The notes below the pieces were generated by a model. The model searched no databases. It was not told the DNA's origin and was given only the letters and a program-made list of their open reading frames with translations. From Berberis thunbergii (taxonomy: Eukaryota > Streptophyta > Magnoliopsida > Ranunculales > Berberidaceae): a stretch of 64,000 nt of DNA. A program made the position numbers and the translations under genes. This document shows, in pieces, positions 45,662-57,202 of this stretch (positions are counted from its first letter, which is position 1; every line of letters starts with the position of its first letter). The stretch is taken from contig QNQO01000536.1 of assembly GCA_003290165.1 (NCBI GenBank), forward strand, positions 496,001 through 560,000. Direction: 5' to 3'.

Positions 45662-48207
45662 GATATTTTTGTCTCATATTTTATGCACAAACAACACAAA
45701 AAGTTTCAGTTTTTTGAGATGCGGAGATCAAAGCACCCACCAAACAATTCAAATAATAAAAAAAACGCCATTAATGATCTCACAGAGAAATTCAATCCAA
45801 ATTCATTTACACATTTATAGCAAAATCCAAAATGTAAGAAACTCAATTCAGATACCAAAACCTAAACCCTAGAGACCAAAATTGGATCTTTAATCATTTC
45901 AGTTTGAACAAAACACGAAAAAAATATAACTTCCAGAGAAATTCATGAACCTCACACATCACATCTCATGTCAAACCCATAAAAAACCCCAATCACCAAA
46001 ACTTCAACACAAATCCAAAAACCCACCAAACACAAACCAAAACAAAAACCACCCCAAACCTCAAAATTCAACAAGGAACAATAACTCAACTGAATCACCT
46101 TCAAAGAACCACCAAATTAACCTCAATTTAATGCAAATATCTCCGATCATGTGACAAAAACATTAAAAAAACTCATAAATTTGAAGAAACCCACATCACA
46201 ATTCAATCATATCTGTCTAAAAACACAAAAATTTTGAACATTTCCTTAAAAAATGTTGTTTTTATTTCCTTCTTCAAACCAAAACCCTCTAGAAACCACC
46301 TTGGTATTGCTTAAACCCCAACTCTTATGCCCTTGAGCAAATCGATTGAACATGGAGGATGAAGACACGCTGTCGAATGTCGATTAAACAGGGAGGAAGA
46401 AGACGCACAATAGAACATATTGATTGATCAAGGAAGAGGAAGACACATTATCGAATGTCGATTGAGAAAGGATGAGGAAAATGCACCGCATCAGAAAATT
46501 TTGACTGAAAAATGGAAAATCGTTATTTTTTGTTTTGGCAAAAAAATAAAATTTACAAAAACTGACAAAAAAACCATTAGGAAAACTATGAACTTGTATT
46601 TCGCCATTTTTCTTGGCATAATTAAAAAGCACAATTTTTGGCAAAATTTCGTGAAACTAATTCCTTGCACTCGCCCATGAAACATGTGATGCTCATAAAA
46701 GTCGACTTGAAATGAATTAAACATGGTAATGGCTAAAATTTATTAGTATTAAACATGTGAGTACTTAAGAAGTTAAAAAAAACTGGAAAAATAATCAAAA
46801 ACTCAATATGAGATTATGAAACAGAACTTGGTTTTGACCAGGTTTGCAGAATATCAAGCGAACCCAAGACGTACCCTCGCACAACCTAATGAGACAGAGA
46901 CCAAAATAGTGAGAAACAACAAAATGCAAAGACCTTTGCAAACTTGTGTCATTCGCTCGTAGGACCTCTACAATGGGGCAAAAAATTGGACTATATCCAA
47001 AACATTTCGTTTTTTTGTAATTTCTATGTTTTTGTATACTTATAAGAAAGATATTCTAGCCCCCAAATATCTCTTTGACATTCCCTTAAAAATCCATATT
47101 TTTGGGATTCTGAAGTCGACTTTTTTCAAGTTTTTGGAGGAAGTGTTGAAAAACAAAAAGGAATGTTGACCAAATGTCTATTGTCGTGTGGAAGCCATAA
47201 ATGAAACAAAAGTTGGCAATTTTTTTTAGCAAAACTTAAAAAATTGTGGTTACGAAAGCAGTCACATTAAATCTTGTGATTTCATAAACAAAGCTCACAG
47301 AGAGGCATGCCAATGTTGTCTAGACTACTAATGCAACGCTTCCTCTACCATCTTTTTCACCACTGTCAATGCTTCATCCACCATCACCACCACCCATTTT
47401 TCCCCTACCAACTGGATATGGATGGTAATGGGGGGATCGGGGGGAGGGGGATTTGAAAAATCCATCCTCGCCATGCCAGGGATCGCGAATCCCTGAATCT
47501 TCCCCAAATAACCGATTATAAATTTATTTTAAAATCATCCTCGCTCTATTACGGATGGCAGATATCCGTTTAAAAAAACTGTATTCTAACTCTTAGATCT
47601 ACTGATGAAAAGAAGGTTGTGTGGTTGTGACTGAAAAAAGAGACTGCGAAAGAAGGGGCAGGCGTGAAAGGGATTGGACGAATAAGGCCATCAGGGATGT
47701 GCAAGACGGAGGGATCAAGCAAGGAGAAAGGAGTGGATAGAGAGATGAAACATGCAAGAGAGGGACCAGATGGAGGAGGTGATTGGGGTTGTGTGAGAGG
47801 GAAAGATCAGGCAAGGACAAATGGTTGGATGGAGAGAGGAGCAGGCAATCAGGTTGGTTTAATGGTGTGTATCGACGAGGATTTTTTTGTTTGTTTGTGT
47901 GTGGTTGTGAAGGGGATCGATTGGTTTAGGGATTTGTTCTCTTCATCTGCAGTTGCTTCTCTTAGATCAAAGAATGGAAATTTGGGGCGCATCCCAACCC
48001 GCAATCTCGATCCCATCCCGATCTAGAGTGGGATGGGATCTAGATGAAGATATTCAATCCCGCCCATCCCGTCCTGATTTGAAATTTTTAATATTTATTA
48101 TTAATAGTTTAAATATATTTATTATGAATGCTCTTGTAGTTGGGGGTGGGTTTTTCCCTCTTAGTAACGTGCAACCTTTTAGTGTGTGTATCTTTTATGT
48201 GAACATA
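45662..48207. other. Gene-free stretch between Tat-like elements
   Basis: AC-rich, AT-rich DNA with no recognisable coding sequence. It contains the tandem repeat at 46340-46497. Around 47410-47480 and 47985-48075 there are G-rich or C-rich runs (GGATCGGGGGGAGGGGG; CATCCCGATC, CCCGCCCATCCCG). These match similar C/G-rich sequence at 57580-57705 ending TGCCCACCCCTA. Together they may be the two ends of a hAT-like element split by the retroelements, but I could not fix its left terminus. Confidence 0.4.
46340..46497. repeat. Imperfect ~40-bp tandem repeat
   Basis: Four diverged copies built on (A)TCGATTGA.CA.GGAGGA.GAAGACAC and a TCGAATG tail (starting near 46340, 46378, 46422 and 46457). Confidence 0.65.
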
Positions 48208-48597
48208 CATATTGATGATACATCAAATCATTTTCTAATCAGCATCGTACTCATGTCATGATAATCTAGTCAATAGAAAGAAGCAGGTCTGATTGCACAC
48301 CCAATCCAACAAGGCCTAAATAGCAGCAAGCTTATCATTGGCAGAATCTAGACAGTCGAGTCTGAGTTGCAATGAGCTAGTAAGCCCACACATCACACAG
48401 CTGGGCCCAATACTCGTAAGACCTCTAAGGCAAGTATCTGAGAGATCTATTCAAGACAGGCAGGCTAGCGACACATTGGATCCGACTAGGAAACATATAT
48501 TAGAGTATAAGTCGAGCAAGGAAACTTCCTTGCATTGACAACACTCAGAAGGGAAATCTCTCATGCAAATCTAGGAGCACAAGTAGTATAGGGAAAC

Positions 48598-49276
48598 AGA
48601 TGATGCACAAAAATGGTCGCATCCTTGAGCCATACACGTGTCATGATGATCTCGAGGAATTACAGGCCCCGACGTCAGTCCAAAACTGATCAGGCCCAAG
48701 TGGTACCAAGCTTGCCTAATTCAGTCTGCCAGACGGACCCGAACTCTTACAGCATGTTAGGCCCACACATCTCACAGCTATCCTCAATACTCGTAATTCC
48801 TACTAAGGCAAGTATCTCGAGGATCAGCTTCAGACATGCAATTACAGCAACTGTATGTTTTCAACTAGGAAGCAAATACCAGAGTACATTCCACGTAGGG
48901 AAACTTTCTTCTTTGGATTGCTCTTAGATTCAGAACTATCTCCCCTGTATGTAAAAGCACAAGGCTAACATGCAACTTCCCTTTTACAGCACGACTCCTA
49001 ACTAGAAAATGATCACCACAAAGATCTCCTTCCTAAACTACACCTTTGATGACTTGGTAGAACAAAAACTCCTGAGCTATAAATAAGACACGAGGTTGGT
49101 AAGCTAAGGTACACTACGAATTTCCTATTTATAGCATTACACGTTCCTCAAATTCTTGTCTGACTTTAGCATCAAAGTTTCATCAGCCACCACAATGGTG
49201 GTCCGTGGCTCACGTGTGTTACTTGTGCAGGTCAGCGGAACTAGGTAAAAGCAGAGAGCGAAAAACGACTGCATCA
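48598..49276 (+). repeat. 5' LTR of Tat-like element 3
   Basis: 679 bp. The first T of TGATGATGCAC is A here. Ends GACTGCATCA. TATA-like GCTATAAATA near 49076. Confidence 0.87.
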
Positions 49277-49278
49277 GT

Positions 49279-49296
49279 TTGGAGTCGTCTGTGGAA
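49279..49296 (+). other. Primer-binding site of Tat-like element 3
   Basis: TTTGGAGTCGTCTGTGGA, just after the LTR, is a diverged form of the TTGGCGCCGTCTGTGGGGA-type site. Confidence 0.6.
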
Positions 49297-49839
49297 CGAC
49301 AAAGTTTATAACTTTTCACTAGCACCGTCTCCCTTCAAAACCCAGAGAGATGGTGACTACTAGATCACACATTAACAGAGAACAAGGGGACACGTCAGAT
49401 GCTCAGGCGGGCGTTGTACCACCTTTTTCTGCAATTCCGGTCATGCATGGACAATAGACTCACGCCCCCGCATCGACGACAACAACGATGGACTCTAAAA
49501 TAGAGATGATGTCATCTTAAATACAGCAGATTACTAAAGCAGTGGAAGCTCTCACGCGACAAAATCCATCGCTCGCAAATGGAAACCAGGAGCAGCACAT
49601 GCCTCCATTTTCAGGGAACATCAGAGAGCAAGCATAGGAGAGCCAAGCCCCTGCTAGCTCTCATTAGACTAGAGAAGGTTGTGCGGCTAACGCTGAGCCC
49701 GCCGCTAGGGCAGAGAGTCTTGACCCTCTGAACCCCCCTCCGCAAAGGGGCACATGTTCCGAATGTGTTGTATCGTCTCCCACAGTTTGTGGGTCGAATC
49801 ATGAATGAGGCCCTTCCGAGGAAGTTCACTCCCTGAAGC

Positions 49840-50560
49840 TTGACTTCTACGATGGAACCTCTGACCCATTCGACCACCTGCGCCATCACCGACACGTGAT
49901 GGCTCTCAAAGAAGGATCCGAGTCGGTGATGTACAAGACTTTTCCAACTAGCCTGAAGAAGTCAGCACTATCGTGGTTCCACAGCCTTTCGCCAAGGTCA
50001 ATCGATTCCTTCAAGACTCTAGCAAAAAAGTTTCTGACATGTTTTGTTGGGAGCCATCATTTTCGAAAAGGCCCACACTACATACTCTCTAAAACAGAAG
50101 TCCGATGAGATACTAAGAGAGTATGTCATGCGCTTCAACAACGAGCTGACTCTCATTGACGGATACAACAACGACACATCCGTGACAGCCTTCACTGAGG
50201 GCCTCAAAGAGGGAAAGCTCTATGAAGACCTCACCTTGGAGCCCCCTCTAGACATGATGGATCTCCTTAAGAGTGCCCAGAAACACATTACCTTGGAGGA
50301 GTTGAGGACCGTGAAGAGGAAACCAAAGGAGAGAAGAAACCTTCAACTCCTAAGGACAAGAAAGAGGGAAAGAGACGCAAAGATGAAGAAACAGCAGGTC
50401 AGACCCTAGTCGGTCTAGGCCAGAAAAAACCTCTAACTACATTGGATCCAGAGCTGTGACACCCCTCAATTTTAGCTTGTCAGACGTACTAAACTCCATG
50501 AAAAACTGGGAAGATCTGAAATGGCCCCCAAAGCAGCGCAGATACCCCTCCAAGCGTGAC
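49840..50560 (+). pseudogene. gag: gag of Tat-like element 3, decayed
   Basis: In several frames: RIMNEALPRKFTP near 49797, then LDFYDGTSDPFDHLRHHRH, and MALKEGSESVMYKTFPTSLK followed by SALSWFHSLSPRSIDSFKTL (49896-50108). The next frame has SDEILREYVMRFNNELTLID and PLDMMDLLKSAQKHITLEEL (50044-50409). Around 50430-50560 the frames still read TPLNFSLSDVLNSMKNWEDL and KWPPKQRR, matching the segment before the zinc knuckle in element 2; the knuckle itself is lost at the deletion joint. Confidence 0.82.
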
Positions 50561-50719
50561 AACAAGTTATACAAGAGATCAGTGATGAGACCCCTGCTTC
50601 GATGTCTATCACCTTAGAGGCAAGCCAGGTCTTGGGAAACATCCACAACAGTATATGCAAGAATCATCCGGGCAGGAGAACCCTCGCCCATAAAGCCCTA
50701 ACTCTAGGGTACTATTGCT

Positions 50720-51686
50720 GACCACGCAGCGAGACGCCAAAGATATTTTTCACAGATGCGACAAGTGTCAAAGGTTCGCACCATACATGCATATGTCGTC
50801 CCAACCACTAACTCTGATGACTAGTCTGTGGCCATTCACGTAATGGGGAACGGACATAGTCGGACATCTCCCGGCATCGATCGGTAAAAAGTTCCTTCAT
50901 ATGGCCACCGACTACTTCACTAAGTAGGTCGAGGTCGAGCCCCTATCCAAAATCGGGCAAGTCCAGATCGAAAAATTCATATGGGCCACCATTGTCTGTA
51001 GATTTGGCATTCCTAGAATATTGGTCAGCAACAACGGAACCCAGTTTGAAGGTAGCAATGTCAAGAAACTGTGCAAAAGTTTGAGTATTGATCACCACTT
51101 CTCATTGCCAAGGCACCCCCAAGCCAACAACCAAGTGGAGGTCACCAATCGGACGATCCTAGAGGCCATCAAAAGAAAGCTCAACGCAGTCAAAGGGAAA
51201 TGGGTTCCAGAGTTACCGAGAATACTCTGGGCGTATCAGACAACCAAAATAGTCCCTACCCAAGAGACACCTTTCGCCCTAGCATACGGGTCGGAAGTTA
51301 TGGCTCCGGTAGAACTCAAAGTGCCAACCTTCCAAACGGAGGAGTTCAGATCTGACGGCAACGACAAAGCCTTGCGCGTAGGGCTAGACCTCCTCGATGA
51401 AAAGTGGGATCTATCCTCCGCAAAGATAGCCGCCTACCAATAGCGAATGGCGCAATATTACAACAAGAATGTCAAACCACACGAGTTCATGGTGGGAGAT
51501 TGGGTACTTAGAAAGACCCAGTAGAACACCAAAGAAGTCGGTGTGGGAAAACTAAACCTAAACTGAGAAAGACCTTACAGAGTCACCAAGGTCAACAGGC
51601 CGGGAATGTACGGACTGGAAGATGCAGACGACGATGGGCTTAAACAACCATGGAATGTAGAACATCTTAAAAAATATTATCAATAA
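50720..51686 (+). pseudogene. Ty3/gypsy integrase fragment of Tat-like element 3
   Basis: Starts with an HHCC-type remnant (a CxxCQ-like KCQRFAPY segment near 50765). Then WGTDIVGHLPASIGKKF, with the first catalytic Asp present, and DYFTK stop VEVEPLSKIG. LVSNNGTQFEGSNVKKL follows, where the second catalytic Asp (normally SDNGTQF) is Asn. ANNQVEVTNRTILEAIKRKL keeps the Glu. Further on are LPRILWAYQTTKIVPTQETP and FALAYGSEVMAPVEL, a typical gypsy C-terminal core, then stops near 51441, 51523 and 51565. It would normally join cDNA to the host chromosome. It is inactive from the missing Asp and the stops. Confidence 0.87.
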
Positions 51687-51699
51687 ATTATTTGTTTTA

Positions 51700-53880
51700 C
51701 CAAAACTTCCACTGATGTCCGTTACAATCCTCGGCCAAACTCGAATATCAGCCCAATGCTTAGTCCACTGTGCGCAGACCACGACGATCGAGGAAGTCGG
51801 AGTTTAGTTAGCGCTTGTTCGCTGATGACGATGACTCGCCAAGGGATCATTACTCTCCAACAGACAATGATCGTCAAACTTACCAGGTAAACTTAGTAAG
51901 TTCGTGACTAATGACGACGACTTCTGGTGCCCAACGCCTAGTCCTCTACATGCGGACCACGACGACCAAAGAAGGGGGAGTCTAGTCAGTGCTTGTCCAC
52001 TGATGATGATGACTCACCAAGGGATCATTGCTCTCCAATAGACAACGATCACCGAACTTACCAGATAAACTTAGTCAGTTTGTGACAGATGAAGATGGCT
52101 TCTGGTGCCCAACGCCTAGTCCACTATGCGCGGACCACAACGGGCGAGGAAGTGAGAATGAAAGTCTAGTCAATGCTTGTTTGCTGATGACGACAACTCG
52201 CCAAGGGATCATTGCTCTCCAAAAGAAAATGATCACCAAACTTACCAGGTAAGCTTAGTCAGTTCGCGATTGATGACGACAGCTTCTGGTACCCAACGCC
52301 TAGTCTACTGCGCGCGCAGACCATGACATTCGAGGAAGTAGAGTCTAGTCAGCACTTGTCCACTGATGACTATGGCTCACCAAGGGATCATTGCTTTCCA
52401 ATAGACAATGATCGCTAAACTTACCAGGTAAGCTTAGTCAGTTCATGACTGATGATGACGACTGCTGGTGCCCAACACCTAATCAGTTGTGCGCGGACCA
52501 CGACGGCCGAGGAAGTGGGAGTCTAGTCAGCGTTTGTCCGCTAATGACGATGACTCACCAAGGGATCATTGCTCTTCAACAGACAATGATTGTCGAACTT
52601 ACTAGGTAAGCTTAGTTCGTTCGCGACTGATGACGATGACTTCTGGTACCCCACGCCTAGTCCTCTTTGCGCGAACCACGACGGTCGAGAAAGTGAGAGT
52701 CTAGTTAGCACTTGTCTGCTAATGACGACGATTCGCCAAAGGGATCATTGCCCTCCAATAGACAATGATCGCCGAACTTGCTAGGTCAACTTAGTCAGTT
52801 CACGACTGATGACGATGGCTTCTGATGCCCAACGCCTAGTCTGCTACGCGCGGACCACGATGGTCGATGAAGTGGGAGTCTAGTCAGCGCTTGTTCGCTG
52901 ATGACGACGACTCGCCAAGGGATCATATCTCTCCAATAGACAACGATCACCGAACTTACCAGGTTAGCTTAGTCAGTTCCAACTGATGATGACGACTTTT
53001 TGGTGCTCAATGCCTAGTCCATTGTGTGCGGACCACGACGGTTGAGGAAGTGGGAGTCTAGTCAGTACTTGTCCGCTAATGACGACTACTCGCCAAGGGA
53101 TCATTGCTTTCCAATAGACAATGATAACCAAACTTACTAGGTAAGCTTAGTCAGTTCACAACTGATGACGACGGCTTCTGGTGCCCAACCCTTAGTCCGC
53201 TATGCGCGGACCATGACGGCTGAGGAAGTGGGAGTCTAGTCAGCGTTTTTTCGCTGATGACGACTACTCACCAAGGGATCATTGTTCTCCAACAAACAAT
53301 GATCGCTGAATTTACCACTTAAGCTTAGTCAATTCGCAACTGATGACGACGGCTTCTGGTGCCCAATGCCCAGTCCGCTGTGCGCGGACCACGATGGCTG
53401 AGGTTGTGGGAGTCTAGTTAGCGCTTGTTCATTGACGATGATGACTCGCCAAGGGATCATTGCCTTCCAACAGACAATAACCACCGAACTTACCATGTAA
53501 GCTTAGTTAGTTCGCGACTGATAATGACGACTTCTGTTGCCCAATGCCTAGCCCATTGTGTGCGTACCACGACGATCGAGGAATTAGGAGTCTAGTCAAA
53601 GCTTGCCCGTTGATGATGACAACTCGCCAAGGGATCATTGCTCTCCAACATACAATGATCGCCGAACTTACCAGGTAAGTCTAGTCAGCGTTTGTTCGCT
53701 GATGATGATCACTCGCCAAAGGATCATTGCTCTCCAACAGACAATGATCGCCAAACTTACCAGGTAAATTTAGTTAATTCGTGAGTGATGACAACGACTA
53801 CTGGTGCCCAAAGCCTAGTCCTCCATTAGCAAATCACGACGACTGAAGGTGTAGGAGCCTAGTTTGTGCCTATCTGCTAA
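51700..53880. repeat. ~178-bp tandem array in Tat-like element 3
   Basis: About eleven units. The anchor GGGATCATTGCTCTCCAA recurs near 51843, 52020, 52206, 52384, 52560, 52740, 52918, 53097, 53274, 53452 and 53630, with one shortened unit ending near 53722. Each unit also has ACTTACCAGGTAAGCTTAGT, GACTGATGACGACGACTTCT and AAGTGGGAGTCTAGTCAGCG. It is homologous to the smaller array at 37561-38340. There is no coding potential across units. Confidence 0.92.
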
Positions 53881-54146
53881 TGACTCACCAAGAAGTCATT
53901 ATAGATAATGATCGATGGAACATGGTCAACCTTCGACCAACAATGATTTATGTTGATTAACACCTAATATGTCACAAGGTTAATGACAACAATCCAAAAC
54001 AACAATATATTTTTTTTTTCTGACAAAGAAAAGCATTCCGCCTAATAATACAAGTTCTATGATCTTCAAAGCATCTCAAATGAACGCGACAACACGGGGA
54101 AAAATAATACCTTTTTGTCTATCCGGGAAATGACGTTACAACCATT

Positions 54147-55958
54147 TCAAGGAAAAGCATCCTCCTTAGAAGCTAGTCCTGCGGTGTTAGAGCCCTCCCC
54201 TTGATTAATCGGTCCAAAAACAACCCTCTTGTAGCGGGCAAAGTCTAGATCAATGCCAGGATGTTCTCCTATGATTAGCTTCAGAATCTCCAACCTACCC
54301 TGAATAACCTCGGACGAGATCAATGGATTCCTGCCCGACGCGACGAAGACCAGCGCACCCACTAGACCTGCGTAGTGCAAACGCTCCTCCGCCAATAGTC
54401 GCTCAGCTTCACGAATGCGGCGAAGCCCCTTGTCAATTGCAGACTCTAGCTGTTGTCGTTCAACAACCCATTCCGCTTTCGCCCGCCTCCTATCGGCCTC
54501 TTGGGCCTCCAAATCAGAAGACCATCTGTCCACGGCCGCATCCAGACGCTCCAGTTCGGCCCTAGTCCACCTTAGTTTAGCACGAGTGGACACCAAATCA
54601 GACTCGGCCGCACTCAATTGATATTTCATACCAGCAAATTTCATTTCAGTGACAGAGGTTGCGGCCCCCACGGGCCCGAGGTTCGTGGCAGTACTAGAAA
54701 TCTGCAGCTGACCATTCAGGAAATCCACCCAATATAGGGCATCTGAGTATGACATTCGCAGATCCGCGAAGGCCTTCTCCATGGCGAGAAATCTCTTGCG
54801 GGCTTCGAGGTGCAGCGAAATAGGATTTTACAGCTCAAGGGCACGAGCGACCATCTCGGGACCACGGTGACGTGATGCATCGACGTGTAGTCCAACTTCC
54901 TGCTCTTCTGAACCAACAAGGGAAGTATAAGCATTTGGAGGGAAGCTACGACCCCCCAAGGTGCCTCCTGTGTAGACTGTGACACCCAAACAGGAGGAGC
55001 TGCCCGGTCAGAAGGTTGCCTTTTTCTCGGAACGACTGGAGGCACAATCGGCTCCAATTCAGCAAGCCTGGACGGGTTGGGCAGGGCCAAACTTCTTTTC
55101 CTTGTACGACGAGTGACAATCCCCTCAGTCGGTGAACCTGGCATAGAGCGAACACCATGAAAGCATGCAACAACCTATAGCACACAACATTGCCTAGCAA
55201 TATGACCTCCTCAACGGATGTCAAAGGGAGCTTGAGAAACCCCCTCTCTGTTCGCATCTCTTATTCTCTATGAGACGGAATAACAAACTTCCCAAAAACA
55301 GGGAATAACGTCAAAACCAGCGTTGCATAAGGGATGTACAGAAATATACATATAATACGCCGACAACTAAGAAACTCACCAAGATCAAACTGAAAGTATT
55401 AGGACACTCTACGACTCCCAAGTTTGAAGTACACAGAATCCACTAAAGCCAAGAACCAATGCTTTTCCCAATATTCAGCGCCATCCTTTACCAAGTGCAG
55501 ACAAGAAGGACAATTTAATATGCAAGACCCCTTGGGTCCAATCAAGCAGCAGTCATATGATGGATTACCACAGGGGTCAAACAAAGACCAGCGTCATGAG
55601 CCCTCAGAAGAATAACAAGCAGAATCTTGAACCCGCTTGGAGCCATTTGGGCGGGAGGCATACGGAAATTAAGAAAGAAGTGCCATACTTCATCTGGTAC
55701 TGGAAATCGAAGCCCATACTTAAACATGATTCGGCGTAAACTTATGTACCCCTGAAGAGGTGTAGTCGGGTCCAAACCTCCAAACACGGGAACAATTTTC
55801 AAATCTCCTGAAAAACGATACAGATTACGAAACCTGATCAACTCAGTTTCATCGACCAAGCTGCCTTCGAAGAACTTGACGCAATTGAAAGATAACAGAT
55901 CCTTGGGGTAAAGTTCAACATTGTCAGCCATCGGTAGAAATAATGAAGAAAATTTCAT
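54147..55958 (-). pseudogene. Antisense ORF of Tat-like element 3
   Basis: Read from 55958 leftwards. The N-terminal 138 codons contain GYISLRRIMFKYGLRFPVPD, then VWHFFLNFRMPPAQMAPSGF and KILLVILLRAHDAGL, the best-kept version of the Transposase_28-like core in this window. After a frameshift: LIGPKGSCILNCPSCLHLVK and WEKHWFLALVDSVYFKLG (to 55399). A linker with VPRKRQPSDRAAPPVWVSQS follows in 55144-54946. The last 211 codons (54782-54147) are open and coiled-coil-like: AAESDLVSTRAKLRWTRAEL, DRRRAKAEWVVERQQLESAI and RLLAEERLHYAGLVGALVF. Being on the strand opposite to gag and next to the 3' LTR, it would need its own antisense promoter. Confidence 0.75.
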
Positions 55959-56194
55959 AGCGATACTATGACTCGAAAGAACAATGCAGATAACAATGAG
56001 AAAATCTTCATCGAAGTGACAAATATTTATAGGGAAGGCAAATCACATTTTCCCTCCTTGAGCAGTTGCGTACCCATTAATGTCATGCACCGCTCGAGAC
56101 AAATGCTTTGAGTTCAATCATCACGATGGTACATTTGCTTTTTCAAAAGAGTCAGTGGACCGACTTAATGCCCCACTAACTCGAGGGGAGTAGC

Positions 56195-56872
56195 TGATGA
56201 TGCACAAAAATGGTCACATCCCTGAGCCATACACCTGTCATGATGATCTCGAGGAATTATGGGCCCCAACGTCAGTCCAACGCTGATGGACCCAAGCTGT
56301 ACCAAGCCCGCCTAATTCAGTCCGCCAGACGGACCAGAACTCTTACAACATGTTAGGCCCACACGTCTCACAGCTATCCTCAATACCTGTAAGTCCTACT
56401 AAGGCAAGTATCTCGAGGATCAGCTTCGGACAGGCAATTACAACAACTCTATGTTTCCAACTAGGAAACAAATACCAGAGTACATTCCACACAAGAAAAC
56501 TTCTTTTTTCAGATTGCTCTTGGATTTGGAATTATCTCCAGTGTATCTAGGAGCACAGGGCTAACATAGAACTTCCCTTCTACAACACGACTCCTAATTC
56601 AATAAGGATTTCCACGAAGATCTCTTTCCTAAACTACTCATTCGATGGCTTGGTAGAACTAGGACTCCTGTACTATTAATAAGACATGAGATTGGTAAGC
56701 TAAGGTACGCTAAGAAATCTCTATTTACAACATTACACCTTCCTTAGATCCCTGTTTGACTTTAGGATCGGAGTGCCATCGACCACCACAACGGTGGTCC
56801 GTGGCTCACGTGTGTTACTTGTGTAGGTCAGCAGGACTAGGTAAAATCAGGGAGCGAAAGATGACTGCATCA
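56195..56872 (+). repeat. 3' LTR of Tat-like element 3
   Basis: 678 bp, TGATGATGCACA...GACTGCATCA, homologous throughout to 48598-49276. Preceded by the polypurine tract AACTCGAGGGGAGTAGC (56178-56194). Confidence 0.88.
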
Positions 56873-57202
56873 AAAACTATCCCACATGGACAACTCCCAA
56901 TCAGAAAAGGATCTCCACAGCAAGATTACTTTCCTTAAACTACCCACCAAAGGCCTAGCAGAACAAGGATTCATTCACTATTAAAAGGAGATAAGGTCTA
57001 TGAATTAGAGATACGCAATATAACCCAGTTTACAGTTTTAAAGCCTCTCCTAAGCCTTATCTAACTTAAGCATCAGAAATCGAGGAAGGTCTACGTAAGC
57101 TACTTGTGTTGCTGCGATGGTGGTTCTTGGCTTACGTTTGCTACTTGTGCAAGTCTACATAAGCAGCGAGGAAGGAGAGCAGAAATCGACTACATCACAT
57201 AC

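Larger units (their letters stand above)
48598..56872 (+). mobile_element. Tat/Retand-like LTR retroelement 3 (8.3 kb)
   Basis: LTRs 48598-49276 and 56195-56872 are nearly identical in length (679 and 678 bp). The duplication is GAAAC (48593-48597) and AAAAC (56873-56877), with one change. Order: primer site, gag (49840-50560), integrase (50720-51686), a ~178-bp array (51700-53880), antisense ORF (54147-55958), polypurine tract (AACTCGAGGGGAGTAGC), 3' LTR. Protease, reverse transcriptase and RNase H are missing between gag and integrase, a clean internal deletion. It sits inside a solo LTR of the Tat-2 family. Confidence 0.87.
48213..57197 (+). mobile_element. Solo LTR of the Tat-2 family, split by Tat-like element 3
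   Basis: Two pieces, 48213-48597 and 56878-57197, join into one LTR of about 705 bp matching 31060-31744, from TGATGATACATC to GACTACATCA. The flanks are CATAT (48208-48212) and CATAC (57198-57202), a duplication with one change. The join falls after GGGAAAC, the same place that continues as TATCCCACATGG in element 2. No internal sequence of this family remains, so it was a solo LTR before element 3 inserted. It also carries a short extra segment near 57085-57115. Confidence 0.83.

Noticed and set aside
47664..48026. 120-codon ORF as a gene
   Set aside because: No recognisable family or domain, no splice or promoter context, and it overlaps G-rich repeat-like sequence.
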